From UBA6022 sp038319685 (GTDB lineage: Bacteria; Patescibacteriota; Saccharimonadia; Saccharimonadales; Saccharimonadaceae), in contig JBBQDN010000003.1 of assembly GCA_038319685.1 (NCBI GenBank), positions 87,699-151,698 on the forward strand: 64,000 bases of DNA, in the 5' to 3' direction. The notes below the pieces were generated by a model. The model was given only the letters and a program-made list of their open reading frames with translations. It made no database searches and was not told the DNA's origin. Of the stretch, positions 42,892-51,564 are shown in pieces. Position 1 is the stretch's first letter. Every line of letters starts with the position of its first letter. The translations under genes and the position numbers were made by a program.

Positions 42892-44517
42892 ATGAGTAAA
42901 GTTGCAACGTACTTGCAGGAACACATTCAGGGTGAAGTATCGACCGATCCTGCGACTCTTGGTCATATGAGTACTGACCTGAGTGTGCTGAGTATCACAC
43001 CGGAAATGGTCGTCTATCCCAGGTCGTCAAGCGATATTCGTAAAGTAGCCAGGTTTTCGTGGCAGCTCGCAGAAAAAGGCCATACTTTGCCGCTCACTGT
43101 CCGCGGTGATGGCAGCGACCTGACAGGTGCGGCAATTGGCAAAGGTGTCATTATTGCGACAACGGCACACCTAAACAATATGTTTGAGTTTGATCAAAAA
43201 CAAAAACTGATTAGAGTGCAGCCGGGGATCAGTATCAAAAGTCTGAATGACGCGCTGTCGCTTCACGGTATGGCCGTTCCTGCGCTATTATATGTTTCAG
43301 AATACGGCACTATTGGTGGGGCAATTGGTAATAACGCTGCTGGGCCGCTGTCTGGTAAATATGGTGATACCAGGGACTGGACGCAGCAACTCGAAGTGGT
43401 CCTGGCCAGTGGAGATATGCTCCAGACAGGGCGAATTTCAAAACGCGAACTAAGCAAGAAAAAGGGCATGCAAGGGTTTGAAGGTCAAATATATCGTGAC
43501 CTTGACCATCTGATCGAAGATAACAAACAGCTTATCGATACCAACGCTGCTGAAGGTGTTCGCGACAATGTGGGTTATACATCACTTGCCAAAGTCAAAA
43601 AACGCGACGGCTCGTTTGACCTGACGCCACTGATTGTCGGTAGCCAGGGAACATTAGGGATTGTGTCGGAACTTATCATGAAAGCTGAATTTGTCAGTGA
43701 CAAATGGGCTGCTGCTGTGCTTGCCTTTGGTGATCTAGGTGAAGCACGTGATGCTATTGATCAATTAAAAAAATACGACCCTAGTATGCTGGAGTTTTTT
43801 GACGGCGAACTATTTGCCGAAGCAGTAGAACGCGGCAAAACATACGATTTTTATGACCAAGCGACCACTAAAGCAGTTATTATTATCGGATTTGATGATT
43901 TTAGTGATCGTGTACGTGCCAAAAAAATCAAAAAACTTGTCAAATGGTCAGAACCGCACACAGTGACGGTTGTTACTGGCCTTGACCGCGACGCCGACGC
44001 TATCCTCGCAATTCGTGAAGTTACTGGGTTTCGCGTTTCACCCAGCAAAAAAGATGCATCATCACCCCCATTATTTGACGGCGCGTATGTTCCCTGGGAA
44101 CGATTCGAAGATTTTTCGGTCGCTGTTGCACAACTGGCCGAAAAACAACGGGTATCATTGCCACTTTATGGCCGTCCACTTGAAAATATCTACTCGACTC
44201 GTCCTATCCTGGAACTCAAAAAGGTTGGCGACAAACAAAAGATATTTAAACTACTGGATGAGTATTCGAACCTGGTGGCACATCACGGTGGGCATTTGAT
44301 TGCTCAGGACGGCGAAGGGCGACTCAAAACTCGCTTTGCCTATAAACAACTTGACGATGATCTATTAGCGGTGTTCGCAGAAGTAAAACGTATTTTTGAT
44401 CCACATGGTATTTTAAACCCAGGTGTCAAGCAGGCTGTCGAAACGAAAGACCTGGTATCCCAGCTCCGCCCGGACTACGACACGGGCAAATTCGCCGAGT
44501 ATTCGCTGTATAGCTAA
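42892..44517 (+). CDS. FAD-linked oxidoreductase (GlcD / D-lactate dehydrogenase type)
   Basis: 541 residues of the PCMH-type FAD family: FAD loop LTVRGDGSDLTGAAIGKG (about 62-79), YGTIGGAIGNNAAGPLSGKYG (cut by length), LIVGSQGTLGIV, and a C-terminal FAD-oxidase domain ending FDPHGILNPGVKQA. Members oxidise D-2-hydroxy acids such as lactate or glycolate; the substrate is not clear here. There is no iron-sulfur domain or signal peptide. AGGAG lies about 14 bases upstream of the ATG. It stands alone between two tRNA-Leu genes. Confidence 0.88.
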   Translation: MSKVATYLQEHIQGEVSTDPATLGHMSTDLSVLSITPEMVVYPRSSSDIRKVARFSWQLAEKGHTLPLTVRGDGSDLTGAAIGKGVIIATTAHLNNMFEFDQKQKLIRVQPGISIKSLNDALSLHGMAVPALLYVSEYGTIGGAIGNNAAGPLSGKYGDTRDWTQQLEVVLASGDMLQTGRISKRELSKKKGMQGFEGQIYRDLDHLIEDNKQLIDTNAAEGVRDNVGYTSLAKVKKRDGSFDLTPLIVGSQGTLGIVSELIMKAEFVSDKWAAAVLAFGDLGEARDAIDQLKKYDPSMLEFFDGELFAEAVERGKTYDFYDQATTKAVIIIGFDDFSDRVRAKKIKKLVKWSEPHTVTVVTGLDRDADAILAIREVTGFRVSPSKKDASSPPLFDGAYVPWERFEDFSVAVAQLAEKQRVSLPLYGRPLENIYSTRPILELKKVGDKQKIFKLLDEYSNLVAHHGGHLIAQDGEGRLKTRFAYKQLDDDLLAVFAEVKRIFDPHGILNPGVKQAVETKDLVSQLRPDYDTGKFAEYSLYS

Positions 44518-44559
44518 TATTGATTAAACGATGCAGGTCGTTTATGATTGTTGAGGTAC

Positions 44560-44598
44560 GCACGAGTGGCGCTTCGGGTGTATAACCGTAGACGCGCT
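44560..44598 (+). other. tRNA-Leu 5' fragment (remnant)
   Basis: GCACGAGTGGCG (44560-44571) and GTAGACGCGCT (44588-44598) repeat the acceptor/D-arm start and the D-arm end of the intact tRNA-Leu that begins 18 bases later, with a different sequence between them. It is a partial duplication without anticodon or T arm. Confidence 0.6.
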
Positions 44599-44615
44599 GC
44601 GCATAAATACGATAT

Positions 44616-44701
44616 GCACGAGTGGCGGAATGGTAGACGCGCTAGCTTCAGGTGCTAGTGTCCTTCGGGACGTGGAAGTTCGAGTCTTCTCTCGTGTACC
44701 A
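44616..44701 (+). tRNA. tRNA-Leu(CAG)
   Basis: 86 bases with encoded CCA. The acceptor stem is GCACGAG/CTCGTGT, the anticodon stem CTAGC/GCTAG with loop TTCAGGT (anticodon CAG), a long variable arm (GTCCTTCGGGAC) and the T arm GAAGTTCGAGTCTTC. Confidence 0.95.
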
Positions 44702-44736
44702 ATAAAAATTGAGATCATCTGGTCTCAATTTTTATT
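44701..44736 (+). terminator. Terminator of tRNA-Leu(CAG)
   Basis: AATAAAAATTGAGATC pairs with GGTCTCAATTTTTATT (16 bp, one G-U) around a 4-base loop; the T run is in the descending arm. Confidence 0.85.
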
Positions 44737-44926
44737 GCTCACTAATTCGCTCCTCTCTTTAAATGGTATACGAAATCATCCATTTATGTTATAAATATCC
44801 ACGGCTCTTTAGGTAGTAAAAAAGCGATAAAATAGAGTGATCGTGCTGTGATCCAGTGACGTCCTCCTTTTTCGTTTCGTATCTTAACAATTTAGCTCAG
44901 GGAATACAGAAAGAGAGTAAATTACG

Positions 44927-47197
44927 ATGTATCGCAAAGCACGTAAAGCTGTACTTTTCGTTGTTTTCAGCATGCTCACAACATTGCTGACCGTTGTCTT
45001 TTCGGAGACTGCGAACGCCGCACCGTACATTCCACCACTAAGATGGTCGGCAGTCAATGCTGCTCCCTACTACAGTCGTATTGTTACCAGTCCAGCTGGT
45101 ACTGTGACGGTTGGCTGTAGTAACGAAGGTGCGGGCCAAGATCTGGTGACATACAACACGACAGGTGTTCAGGTGCGCCAGATCCCACGGACGACGCAGA
45201 TCGATGGCGTTAGTAACTGTATTGGTTCAGTGATCGTCGATAAAAACGAGACAGTTTACGGCGTCCCTTACGGGAAATTTACAAGTGGTGGGTGGGGTTT
45301 TGGTCCAAATCTACTTGCGTATAGCGGTAACACGCTCAAGTGGAAATACCCAGTTGTATGTGGTCCTAGTCAACCATCTCAGTATGTAGTGGGGGCGAAC
45401 GGCAACATATACGTGACAGTCAATGCTGTCGGTGGGGTTCATCTGATCGGGCTTGCCCCTAATCCGCCAGTCGGTCAAACCCAACCAACGAAGGTGCTAG
45501 ATATCAAGGTCCCTAACGATTGCAGTATGAAAATCTATCCCTATAAGGATGGTCTTATGCTGCACGGACAGTCAAGCGGCGGGGCGAACTACTATAGCTA
45601 TAGCGGTAAGTTTCTCGGCCAGACAAATGGTGATGTATGGTACGAAAAAATGAACGCCGACGGGCGCTTATTCAGTCCATCCTACACTATAGGTGGGGGT
45701 TTCACGAGTACCAGTGTTTCGGCGTACGATCCAAAGACGAATTTGGTCACGTGGAAAACTCAGGTATCAGGTTCAGGGGCCAATGCAAACGGCATCTGGC
45801 TGAGCCCACTTCCAAATGGTGGTGTGATGGCACTTAGTTACGAACAGAAAATGACCGCATCGGGCATACCCGCTTTACCTATCGAGTGGGTATACAGCCT
45901 GGTACAGATCAACAGCTCTGGTCAAAAACTGGCGCCTGTGATTTTGCCGAACGTAAAAGGCACTAGTGCTTACTATGGTCGGCCGAATATCATTACCGAC
46001 ACTAGTGGAAAGGTTGTGATCGAGCGACAACTCATGGACAAGACAGCAGTTGGTTATCCGGCTGCAGTTTCCACGATTGAAATTGCTGTGTTAAACCTCG
46101 CGACTAACATTACCACGTACCTACCAGTGCGTGGTAATGCTGACGGGACTAACCCAGCAACAATGTATGGCTACGTACCTGCGTATGTAGGTGACAATGG
46201 TCCGGTTACGGGTGTAGGCACGGTCTTCATCCAGGCACAGTGTCAAGGTAATGGCTGTAGTGATACGGCCACAAAGACGTACCCGATAAGTGTTGCGGGC
46301 ATTGGTTTGGGATACCCACAAGGTACAATCCTGAATACGACCGTAGCGCCACAACCTGCTCCACAAGAGTACGTGGCACTCGGGGATTCGTTCTCTTCAG
46401 GCGAGGGGGTAGTTCCGTTTGAGGATGGGACGGATACACCATACAACACCTGTCATCGAAGTTTGTACGCGTATGCACGATTGCTCAGTCAAGATCCGAA
46501 CACAGCACTAAGCTTAAAGAATGGAGGATTTCAAGCCTGTTCAGGGGCAACGACTGCTCAGATCACAACAAGCCCTGGTCAGATTCAGTGGTCAGGTCTT
46601 GGTGTTAACACAAAGGTCGTGACAGTTACGATTGGAGGTAATGATATTCGCTTTAGCAACTTTGCTAGAGCGTGTGTCCTCGATTCCTGTTACTTCAACT
46701 CGCAGGCATATGTTACGTCGAAAAATTTGGTCGCGACTACGCTTCCCGGATTACTTGACGACACGTACAAGAAGGTGTTGCTAGCCGCTCCCACTGCCCA
46801 GATATTTGTACTGGGCTATCCGCAAATTGCGCCCACCAAGACACGTTTTGACACGACAGACGTAAGATGTGCCTACATGTATGACAGTGGGTACGATTCT
46901 ACGGGTACAGTGAAAAACCCACCATGGGGGGACGCTGCTGCTGCAAGTGATATTGTAGTTCGTCTCAATCTGCAGATCGCTCAAAGTGTGACCTCCGTAG
47001 GGAATCCGCGTCTTCACTATGTCGACGTGAACGTAGCTGGATCACCATTTGTTGGGCATAACGTATGTTCGGCTCCCGGTGACGCATATTTCAATAATGT
47101 CGACACTTTAGTGTCGGGTCTGTCTTTTGTGTTTCATCCCAATGCTCGCGGTCAGCAAGCGTATGCTACGCTTATCAGGTCCGCGCTGTCCATGTAA
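44927..47197 (+). CDS. Secreted SGNH/GDSL hydrolase with N-terminal propeller-like domain
   Basis: 756 residues. The signal peptide (1-33) ends in ETANAAPYI. Residues 35-470 form a repeat-rich beta region like a propeller. From about 483 a complete SGNH hydrolase follows: block I GDSFSSGEGV, block III GGNDIRFS, and block V with the catalytic His in FHPNARGQQAYA. Cysteines in the hydrolase part are spaced as in extracellular actinobacterial SGNH lipases, suggesting disulfides. Likely an extracellular esterase or lipase. The 225-base gap before it contains the tRNA terminator and a leader. Confidence 0.85.
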   Translation: MYRKARKAVLFVVFSMLTTLLTVVFSETANAAPYIPPLRWSAVNAAPYYSRIVTSPAGTVTVGCSNEGAGQDLVTYNTTGVQVRQIPRTTQIDGVSNCIGSVIVDKNETVYGVPYGKFTSGGWGFGPNLLAYSGNTLKWKYPVVCGPSQPSQYVVGANGNIYVTVNAVGGVHLIGLAPNPPVGQTQPTKVLDIKVPNDCSMKIYPYKDGLMLHGQSSGGANYYSYSGKFLGQTNGDVWYEKMNADGRLFSPSYTIGGGFTSTSVSAYDPKTNLVTWKTQVSGSGANANGIWLSPLPNGGVMALSYEQKMTASGIPALPIEWVYSLVQINSSGQKLAPVILPNVKGTSAYYGRPNIITDTSGKVVIERQLMDKTAVGYPAAVSTIEIAVLNLATNITTYLPVRGNADGTNPATMYGYVPAYVGDNGPVTGVGTVFIQAQCQGNGCSDTATKTYPISVAGIGLGYPQGTILNTTVAPQPAPQEYVALGDSFSSGEGVVPFEDGTDTPYNTCHRSLYAYARLLSQDPNTALSLKNGGFQACSGATTAQITTSPGQIQWSGLGVNTKVVTVTIGGNDIRFSNFARACVLDSCYFNSQAYVTSKNLVATTLPGLLDDTYKKVLLAAPTAQIFVLGYPQIAPTKTRFDTTDVRCAYMYDSGYDSTGTVKNPPWGDAAAASDIVVRLNLQIAQSVTSVGNPRLHYVDVNVAGSPFVGHNVCSAPGDAYFNNVDTLVSGLSFVFHPNARGQQAYATLIRSALSM

Positions 47198-47225
47198 TAA
47201 ATAAGAAATACCTGAAGAGCCAACG

Positions 47226-47269
47226 CCCCTAATCTCAGAGCCGCCTACAAGGCAACTCGAGATTAGGGG
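47226..47269 (+). terminator. Terminator after the SGNH hydrolase gene
   Basis: CCCCTAATCTC pairs with GAGATTAGGGG over 11 bp, with an inner GCCT/AGGC hairpin, followed by TGCTTCAATTTT. Confidence 0.7.
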
Positions 47270-47321
47270 TGCTTCAATTTTGGGTTGTTTTCATGGCTGC
47301 AAATTGGTACACTTTAAGCAT

Positions 47322-47633
47322 ATGGTAAGTAATAAAAAAACAACACCTACAATAAAAGGGTCAGCCAAGCCAGTCGGGATTAATATAAAACGCGTTGCTA
47401 TTGGTGTCACTCTTGCTGTAGTTGCGTTATTATCACTGAACTACGTTACAGGAATTGGGTCGTATGCATATATGTATGCGCGGTGCGGACACCAACCTGT
47501 CGTCGCAAGTAGGTTTGCTGCGGGCAATGAATATATATTGCCAAGCCAGTCCGGTTACGGTCCAAATATGTTTTCTGAGTATTACTGTACAGAGGCAGAG
47601 GCAAATGCAGCTGGTTTTCATGCCGCACCATGA
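47322..47633 (+). CDS. Small membrane-anchored protein
   Basis: 103 residues from ATG 47322, 8 bases after a TACACT box; an earlier in-frame ATG has no support. A basic start is followed by one membrane helix (about 24-46). The external part has two Cys (YMYARCGHQPVV and EYYCTEAEANAAG) and an SQSGYGPNMF stretch. Small proteins with this layout are common in Saccharibacteria, but I cannot assign a function. Confidence 0.68.
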   Translation: MVSNKKTTPTIKGSAKPVGINIKRVAIGVTLAVVALLSLNYVTGIGSYAYMYARCGHQPVVASRFAAGNEYILPSQSGYGPNMFSEYYCTEAEANAAGFHAAP

Positions 47634-47773
47634 TCAACTCGCCGCGGCAACTACAATAAGGTTTTGTGATCCATGGTAAATAAAAATGAATCATACTACA
47701 TCAAAGACAATTCGATTTTATCAGCAGGGGCATATTCATTTACAACTAGTTATTCATATGTGATAATTAAATA

Positions 47774-48003
47774 ATTGCACTTGGTGTAATAATCCTTCAC
47801 GGCAAACCTACCCGCGAGAGGTATGAAAATCCTGATTTGCCCAAGCCTCACGAGGCGAATTGGCTACCATGGTTACAGTCTGAACTTGGAAAACGTGGTC
47901 TCAAATCTGCTATACCGCAATTTCCGGAGCCGTATTTTCCCGCATATGAACCATGGAAATCTGAATTCGAACAACACGAGATAGACGATCATTCTATGCG
48001 CGT
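47774..48003 (+). pseudogene. RBBP9/YdeN-like serine hydrolase, truncated remnant
   Basis: In frame: VIILHGKPTRERYENPD, then PHEANWLPWLQSELGKRGL and PQFPEPYFPAYEPWKSEFEQ. This is the N-terminal part of the RBBP9/YdeN alpha/beta-hydrolase family (HG..., W-P-WL---L, P-FP-P-YP--W). The catalytic GxSxG region is missing because the sequence runs into an IS200-type element. A GATAAT box at 47762-47767 lies 6 bases before the codon ATT where an ATG is expected, so the start codon also seems lost. Confidence 0.65.
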
Positions 48004-48562
48004 CGGCCCCAAGCCGACAGAGCACCACGGCTTTAGCCGTGGGTGAATGAGCCCGCTGGCGGTACAATGGGGATATGAAAGTTATCCTGTCGGGGCATGG
48101 TGCATACTATCTAAAATATCACGTCGTGTGGGTCTGCAAGTACCGCCGACGGATCCTGAAACCTGCCGTCGAAGCAACGCTTCGTAAGCTACTGCCCCAC
48201 CTGGTACGAAGTATGCCAGGTGTGGCGGTAGAGACGATTGGCTTTGACGGAGATCATCTCCACATGGTGATGATTATTCCGCCAAAATACGCTATAGCGT
48301 CCGTGATGGGCGTATTGAAAAGCCAATCGGCGAGCGCCCTAAGAGCTCAGTTCCCATGGCTCAAAAAAGTCTACTGGAAAGAGAATATTGTTTGGTCCCC
48401 TGGATACTTCGTATCCAGCGTGGGCGCCGATGAACAAATGATACGAAACTATGTAGAGCACCAGGGTCAGCAGGATTCAGGTCAGTTAGAGCTTGAGCTC
48501 TAACTGTACCCAAGGAACAATGGAATTGTGACGACAGCACCACGGGTTTACCCGTGGGTGTC
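48002..48562 (+). mobile_element. IS200/IS605-family insertion sequence (tnpA only)
   Basis: The single Y1 transposase gene is flanked by the subterminal hairpins typical of this family: CCACGGC/GCCGTGG on the left (48023-48045) and CCACGGGT/ACCCGTGG on the right (48538-48560). No tnpB-like gene is present. A further GTCGGC/GCCGAC hairpin at 48002-48018 may be host or IS sequence. Exact ends cannot be fixed without an empty site. Confidence 0.8.
48075..48503 (+). CDS. tnpA: IS200-type Y1 transposase TnpA
   Basis: 142 residues, full length for the family. HUH motif in FDGDHLHMVMIIPP (His-Leu-His at about 60-62) and the catalytic Tyr in MIRNYVEHQGQQ near 127. The N-terminal YHVVWVCKYRRRIL is also characteristic. 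It moves single-stranded DNA by recognising end hairpins. A TACAAT box at 48063-48068 lies 6 bases before the ATG. A GTTAGAGCT/AGCTCTAAC hairpin overlaps the stop codon. It looks intact and could act on other hairpin elements in the genome (inference). Confidence 0.92.
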   Translation: MKVILSGHGAYYLKYHVVWVCKYRRRILKPAVEATLRKLLPHLVRSMPGVAVETIGFDGDHLHMVMIIPPKYAIASVMGVLKSQSASALRAQFPWLKKVYWKENIVWSPGYFVSSVGADEQMIRNYVEHQGQQDSGQLELEL

Positions 48563-48575
48563 TATTTTTATTGCA

Positions 48576-48678
48576 CACTCGATCGACTCAAACTTCCACG
48601 GAAATTTTGTTTCACAAAATTTCGACGCTGGAAGTACGGCGAGTGACCGAGACGAAAATGTGTTTACACGTTTTCGTC
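48576..48678. other. Two strong hairpins beside the IS200 element
   Basis: CACTCG/CGAGTG, ACTTCCA/TGGAAGT and GAAATTTTG/CAAAATTTC nest into one 70-base hairpin (48576-48645). GACGAAAATGTG pairs with 48667-48678 as a second 12-bp hairpin with loop TTTA. There is no T run and no gene; the stretch fills the gap between the IS and the PyrD-like gene. Confidence 0.5.
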
Positions 48679-48743
48679 GACAGAACGGAGAATCGGAGCG
48701 CTGTCTTCTCTCGCGTATTAAGTCATGCAATAGAAAACCAGGT

Positions 48744-49685
48744 TTACAACTCAGAGAAGTCGGTTAAGACTTTGTCGACAGCAGTACCCCACCTGGAGGC
48801 CTCATAAAATAGTGTCGTTGAACTGACAGCTGATGCGCCAATACGGAGACGGCGCTTCATAGATAATGCATCCGTTACGCCGTTGCTACCAATAATCTCA
48901 AAAGTGGCACCGATTTCGTTACGCGCATCTACAAGCCATTCTGTTTGAAACTCAGCTTGCTGAACGGTTAAGGCACCACTTTGACCACCTACGCCGCCAG
49001 GTACTTGTAGAATTAATTCACCTTTTGCATTCAGTGGCTTTCCACCTGGAAATGTATTAAACGCTGAAACAGCGTCAACACCGGATTCATGTAATTGACG
49101 AGCAAGTAATATGGCATCCTCGCGACTCAAGAACGGTGAGATCCTGACGATAAGACTACCAAAGGGTACTTCATTGGCGGCTATGTCGCTCAACTCATCA
49201 AGTACACCACCGAGTAAGTCTGGATTGTGACTGAGGATAGCATGACGGCCACCATCGGAGCTTACGACGTTAGGGCAACTGCCGTTTAGTTCGATAGCGT
49301 CAATCCCTTCAATACCGGCTCGTGCCAAGATTTCACTCATAGTAATAATTTCAGCAACAGGGTCTGTACTCACTGGTGCGAGGTTCAGGACAAATGGCTT
49401 ACCGTGATCATGTGCGATGCGAATCATTTCAGGCAAGTCTTTAGCAACTGCCTCGAGACCTTTGTTTGGCATACCAAGTGCATTGTAGGTAGCACCAGTC
49501 TCAGAATCGTGGTGGTACACCACTTCACCATTTGGACTATTACCAACACGTGGCTCCAATGTGAAAGAGCCCGCTAATATTGCACCGACTCCTGTCTCTG
49601 ACATCATTCGTACATTTTCAACTGTTTTTACGACACCACCTGCATTCATTAGGGGTGACTCCATTTCATAACTACCAATATGCAT
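48744..49685 (-). CDS. Dihydroorotate dehydrogenase-like flavoprotein (PyrD class 1 family)
   Basis: 313 residues with a class 1 DHODH TIM barrel: ESPLMNAGG, GSFTLEPRVGNSPN, ELNGSCPNV with the catalytic Cys, and GSNGVTDALSMKRRLRIGASAV (cut for length) near the FMN phosphate. Class 1A enzymes have Lys in the T-K-S-x-T position; here it is Gly (AGSFTLEPR), and the later FMN-contacting Lys is Arg (LIVRISP). The reaction may therefore differ from dihydroorotate oxidation. The second ATG (49685) has AAGGAG at 8 bases, while the first ATG (49691) is only 2 bases from it. No other pyrimidine genes are nearby. Confidence 0.78.
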   Translation of the reverse strand: MHIGSYEMESPLMNAGGVVKTVENVRMMSETGVGAILAGSFTLEPRVGNSPNGEVVYHHDSETGATYNALGMPNKGLEAVAKDLPEMIRIAHDHGKPFVLNLAPVSTDPVAEIITMSEILARAGIEGIDAIELNGSCPNVVSSDGGRHAILSHNPDLLGGVLDELSDIAANEVPFGSLIVRISPFLSREDAILLARQLHESGVDAVSAFNTFPGGKPLNAKGELILQVPGGVGGQSGALTVQQAEFQTEWLVDARNEIGATFEIIGSNGVTDALSMKRRLRIGASAVSSTTLFYEASRWGTAVDKVLTDFSEL

Positions 49686-49842
49686 ATTCATTACTCCTTC
49701 TTGATCTTAGTGTACACCGATTACTCGCGCCTGCTTGAACCGCCTCGATACAACTATCAACACTGGCTCGTAACGTCATTGTACCAGTATACCAAACATG
49801 TCTCGCAAGCTCCGTGATTGTTTCATATGTTACTATTGACCT

Positions 49843-50256
49843 ATGACTCAACAGATCGACATTCACAAAGCTGGCGGAATTATTATTCGCGACAGACGTC
49901 TACTAGTGGAGCGGTCAAAAAATAAAGATTTCTTTATTGCACCAGGTGGCAAAATTGAACAAGGCGAAACCTCTAAGCAAGCTCTTGTTCGTGAACTGAT
50001 GGAGGAATTTCAGATTGTTGTCCACCAAGAAAATCTAGTCCCGTTTGGTAGTTTTGAGGCAAAGGCCGCTGGCCAAGAAAACAAAATAGTTCACATGGAT
50101 CTCTTCATTGTGGACGTTTGGGATGGTGAACCAACACCTGACAATGAGGTCGAAGAAATTAAGTGGATCACCTCCGAACCGGTGGGCATAAAAGTAGGTT
50201 CAATTTTTGAACACGAAGTTCTCCCCAGGCTAAAGGCAATGGACTTAATCGACTAA
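49843..50256 (+). CDS. NUDIX hydrolase
   Basis: 137 residues with NUDIX box GGKIEQGETSKQALVREL then MEEFQI, matching Gx5Ex7REUxEExGU except that the last Gly is Gln. All metal-binding Glu are kept. Substrate unknown; the short size suits (deoxy)nucleotide or MutT-like hydrolases. A TACTAT box 6 bases upstream of the ATG supports a leaderless start. The TAA stop overlaps the ATG of the next gene. Confidence 0.9.
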   Translation: MTQQIDIHKAGGIIIRDRRLLVERSKNKDFFIAPGGKIEQGETSKQALVRELMEEFQIVVHQENLVPFGSFEAKAAGQENKIVHMDLFIVDVWDGEPTPDNEVEEIKWITSEPVGIKVGSIFEHEVLPRLKAMDLID

Positions 50257-50864
50257 TGGAAGAAACACAAATTGGTGTCGGTCCTCATGCCAAACCTTGG
50301 CCGACTGATTCGAAATACGATACTGAATTACTGGAACAGGGTGATCGTCGAAACGTCGAAGACCAATATAGATACTGGACAGTCGATGCGATCGTAGCCG
50401 ATCTGGACAAAATGCGGAGTGGTCTGCACATTGCTATTGAGAACTTTCAACACGATAGTAATATAGGGACGATTGTTCGATCGGCAAATGCATTCAATGT
50501 CAGTGCGGTCCATATTATTGGTAAGCGTCACTGGAACCGACGTGGTGCGATGGTAACTGATAGATATCTTCATATTTTTCACCATGCAACCGTTGAGGAT
50601 TTTATTGCGGTTATGTCCGATCGTTCTGTTATCGCAGTTGATAACGTCGAAGGAGCAGTCTGCCTAGCAGTTGCTGATCTACCTCGAAATGCTGTTTTGG
50701 TGTTTGGTGGAGAAGGACCTGGTCTGAGTACGAACATGCGAGAACAGGCAAAGCAGATGGTTATGATTGAACAATTTGGCAGTACCAGATCACTGAATGT
50801 TGGTGTGGCGGCTGGCATAGTTATATATCACTGGACCCGCAAGTATGTGATTGACAATACCTGA
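50256..50864 (+). CDS. TrmH/SpoU family RNA methyltransferase
   Basis: 202 residues of the SPOUT superfamily: motif 1 HDSNIGTIVRSANAF, motif 2 VFGGEGPGLS and motif 3 GSTRSLNVGVAAGIVIYHW, which form the SAM-binding knot. An N-terminal extension of about 65 residues is not typical. It probably methylates a ribose 2'-OH in tRNA or rRNA; the target cannot be named. It overlaps the NUDIX gene by one base. It ends with TGA. Confidence 0.9.
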   Translation: MEETQIGVGPHAKPWPTDSKYDTELLEQGDRRNVEDQYRYWTVDAIVADLDKMRSGLHIAIENFQHDSNIGTIVRSANAFNVSAVHIIGKRHWNRRGAMVTDRYLHIFHHATVEDFIAVMSDRSVIAVDNVEGAVCLAVADLPRNAVLVFGGEGPGLSTNMREQAKQMVMIEQFGSTRSLNVGVAAGIVIYHWTRKYVIDNT

Positions 50865-50880
50865 TATAATGTAATTACAA

Positions 50881-51510
50881 ATGACCGATTTCGAGCGTTC
50901 GTCCCGCGAAAATCAGGCCCCAAGTAAGGCTGTGGTTCGCGTGGCGTTCTCGGCTAGTGAAGCTCTCGGAGCTGCTCTTAAGGGATTTACTCGTAAAGGT
51001 CAGGATCACAGGGCTATTCCTCTTCGCACGAGCCGCAGAGTCGAACTGCGTTATAGCGGTGGTGATAGCGACGGACCACGGTATAGTCCCGACGATAGAC
51101 GGTGGCTTGGTGATGCTATCGAGAGAATCCAGCCTATTAGCAGGCACCATCTGCGTCTGGCGTCATACGTCCTGCAAAGAGAACTAACAAATGGCGCGAT
51201 AGGTTTGGATTTTCAACTTATGCCTACTGCGGAGGAGATTCAGCAGCTTGGCGTGTTTGCTGATGATAGGGACGGTAATCCATCACCATACGTTGATGTT
51301 CATGCTATCATCCCGCCGCAAGATAGAGTACCAAAAGGCTCTCTTTTAGAGGAAGAAGCGCTAAATGACATCAAACAACTTCTTGCAGTTAACCATCCAG
51401 CATTACATCGTCCTGGCCAGGCGCCAGGAGCAGTGCCACAGTCACAGCGCGTCTATGTTCATGATGCACAGGTCATGAGTCGCATACCGAATCTTCGAAT
51501 AGTAAGATAG
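50881..51510 (+). CDS. Hypothetical protein
   Basis: 209 residues, basic N-terminal half and a mixed alpha/beta C-terminal half (DDRRWLGDAIERIQPISRHH, VYVHDAQVMSRIPNLRIVR). A TATAAT box at 50865-50870 is 10 bases before the ATG. No signal peptide or known motif. It starts 17 bases after the methyltransferase gene. I do not recognise it. Confidence 0.62.
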   Translation: MTDFERSSRENQAPSKAVVRVAFSASEALGAALKGFTRKGQDHRAIPLRTSRRVELRYSGGDSDGPRYSPDDRRWLGDAIERIQPISRHHLRLASYVLQRELTNGAIGLDFQLMPTAEEIQQLGVFADDRDGNPSPYVDVHAIIPPQDRVPKGSLLEEEALNDIKQLLAVNHPALHRPGQAPGAVPQSQRVYVHDAQVMSRIPNLRIVR

Positions 51511-51564
51511 TGTAAACAACGCTTACCCTTGCAAGTAACAGATAAAAATGCGAAAATAACAACA

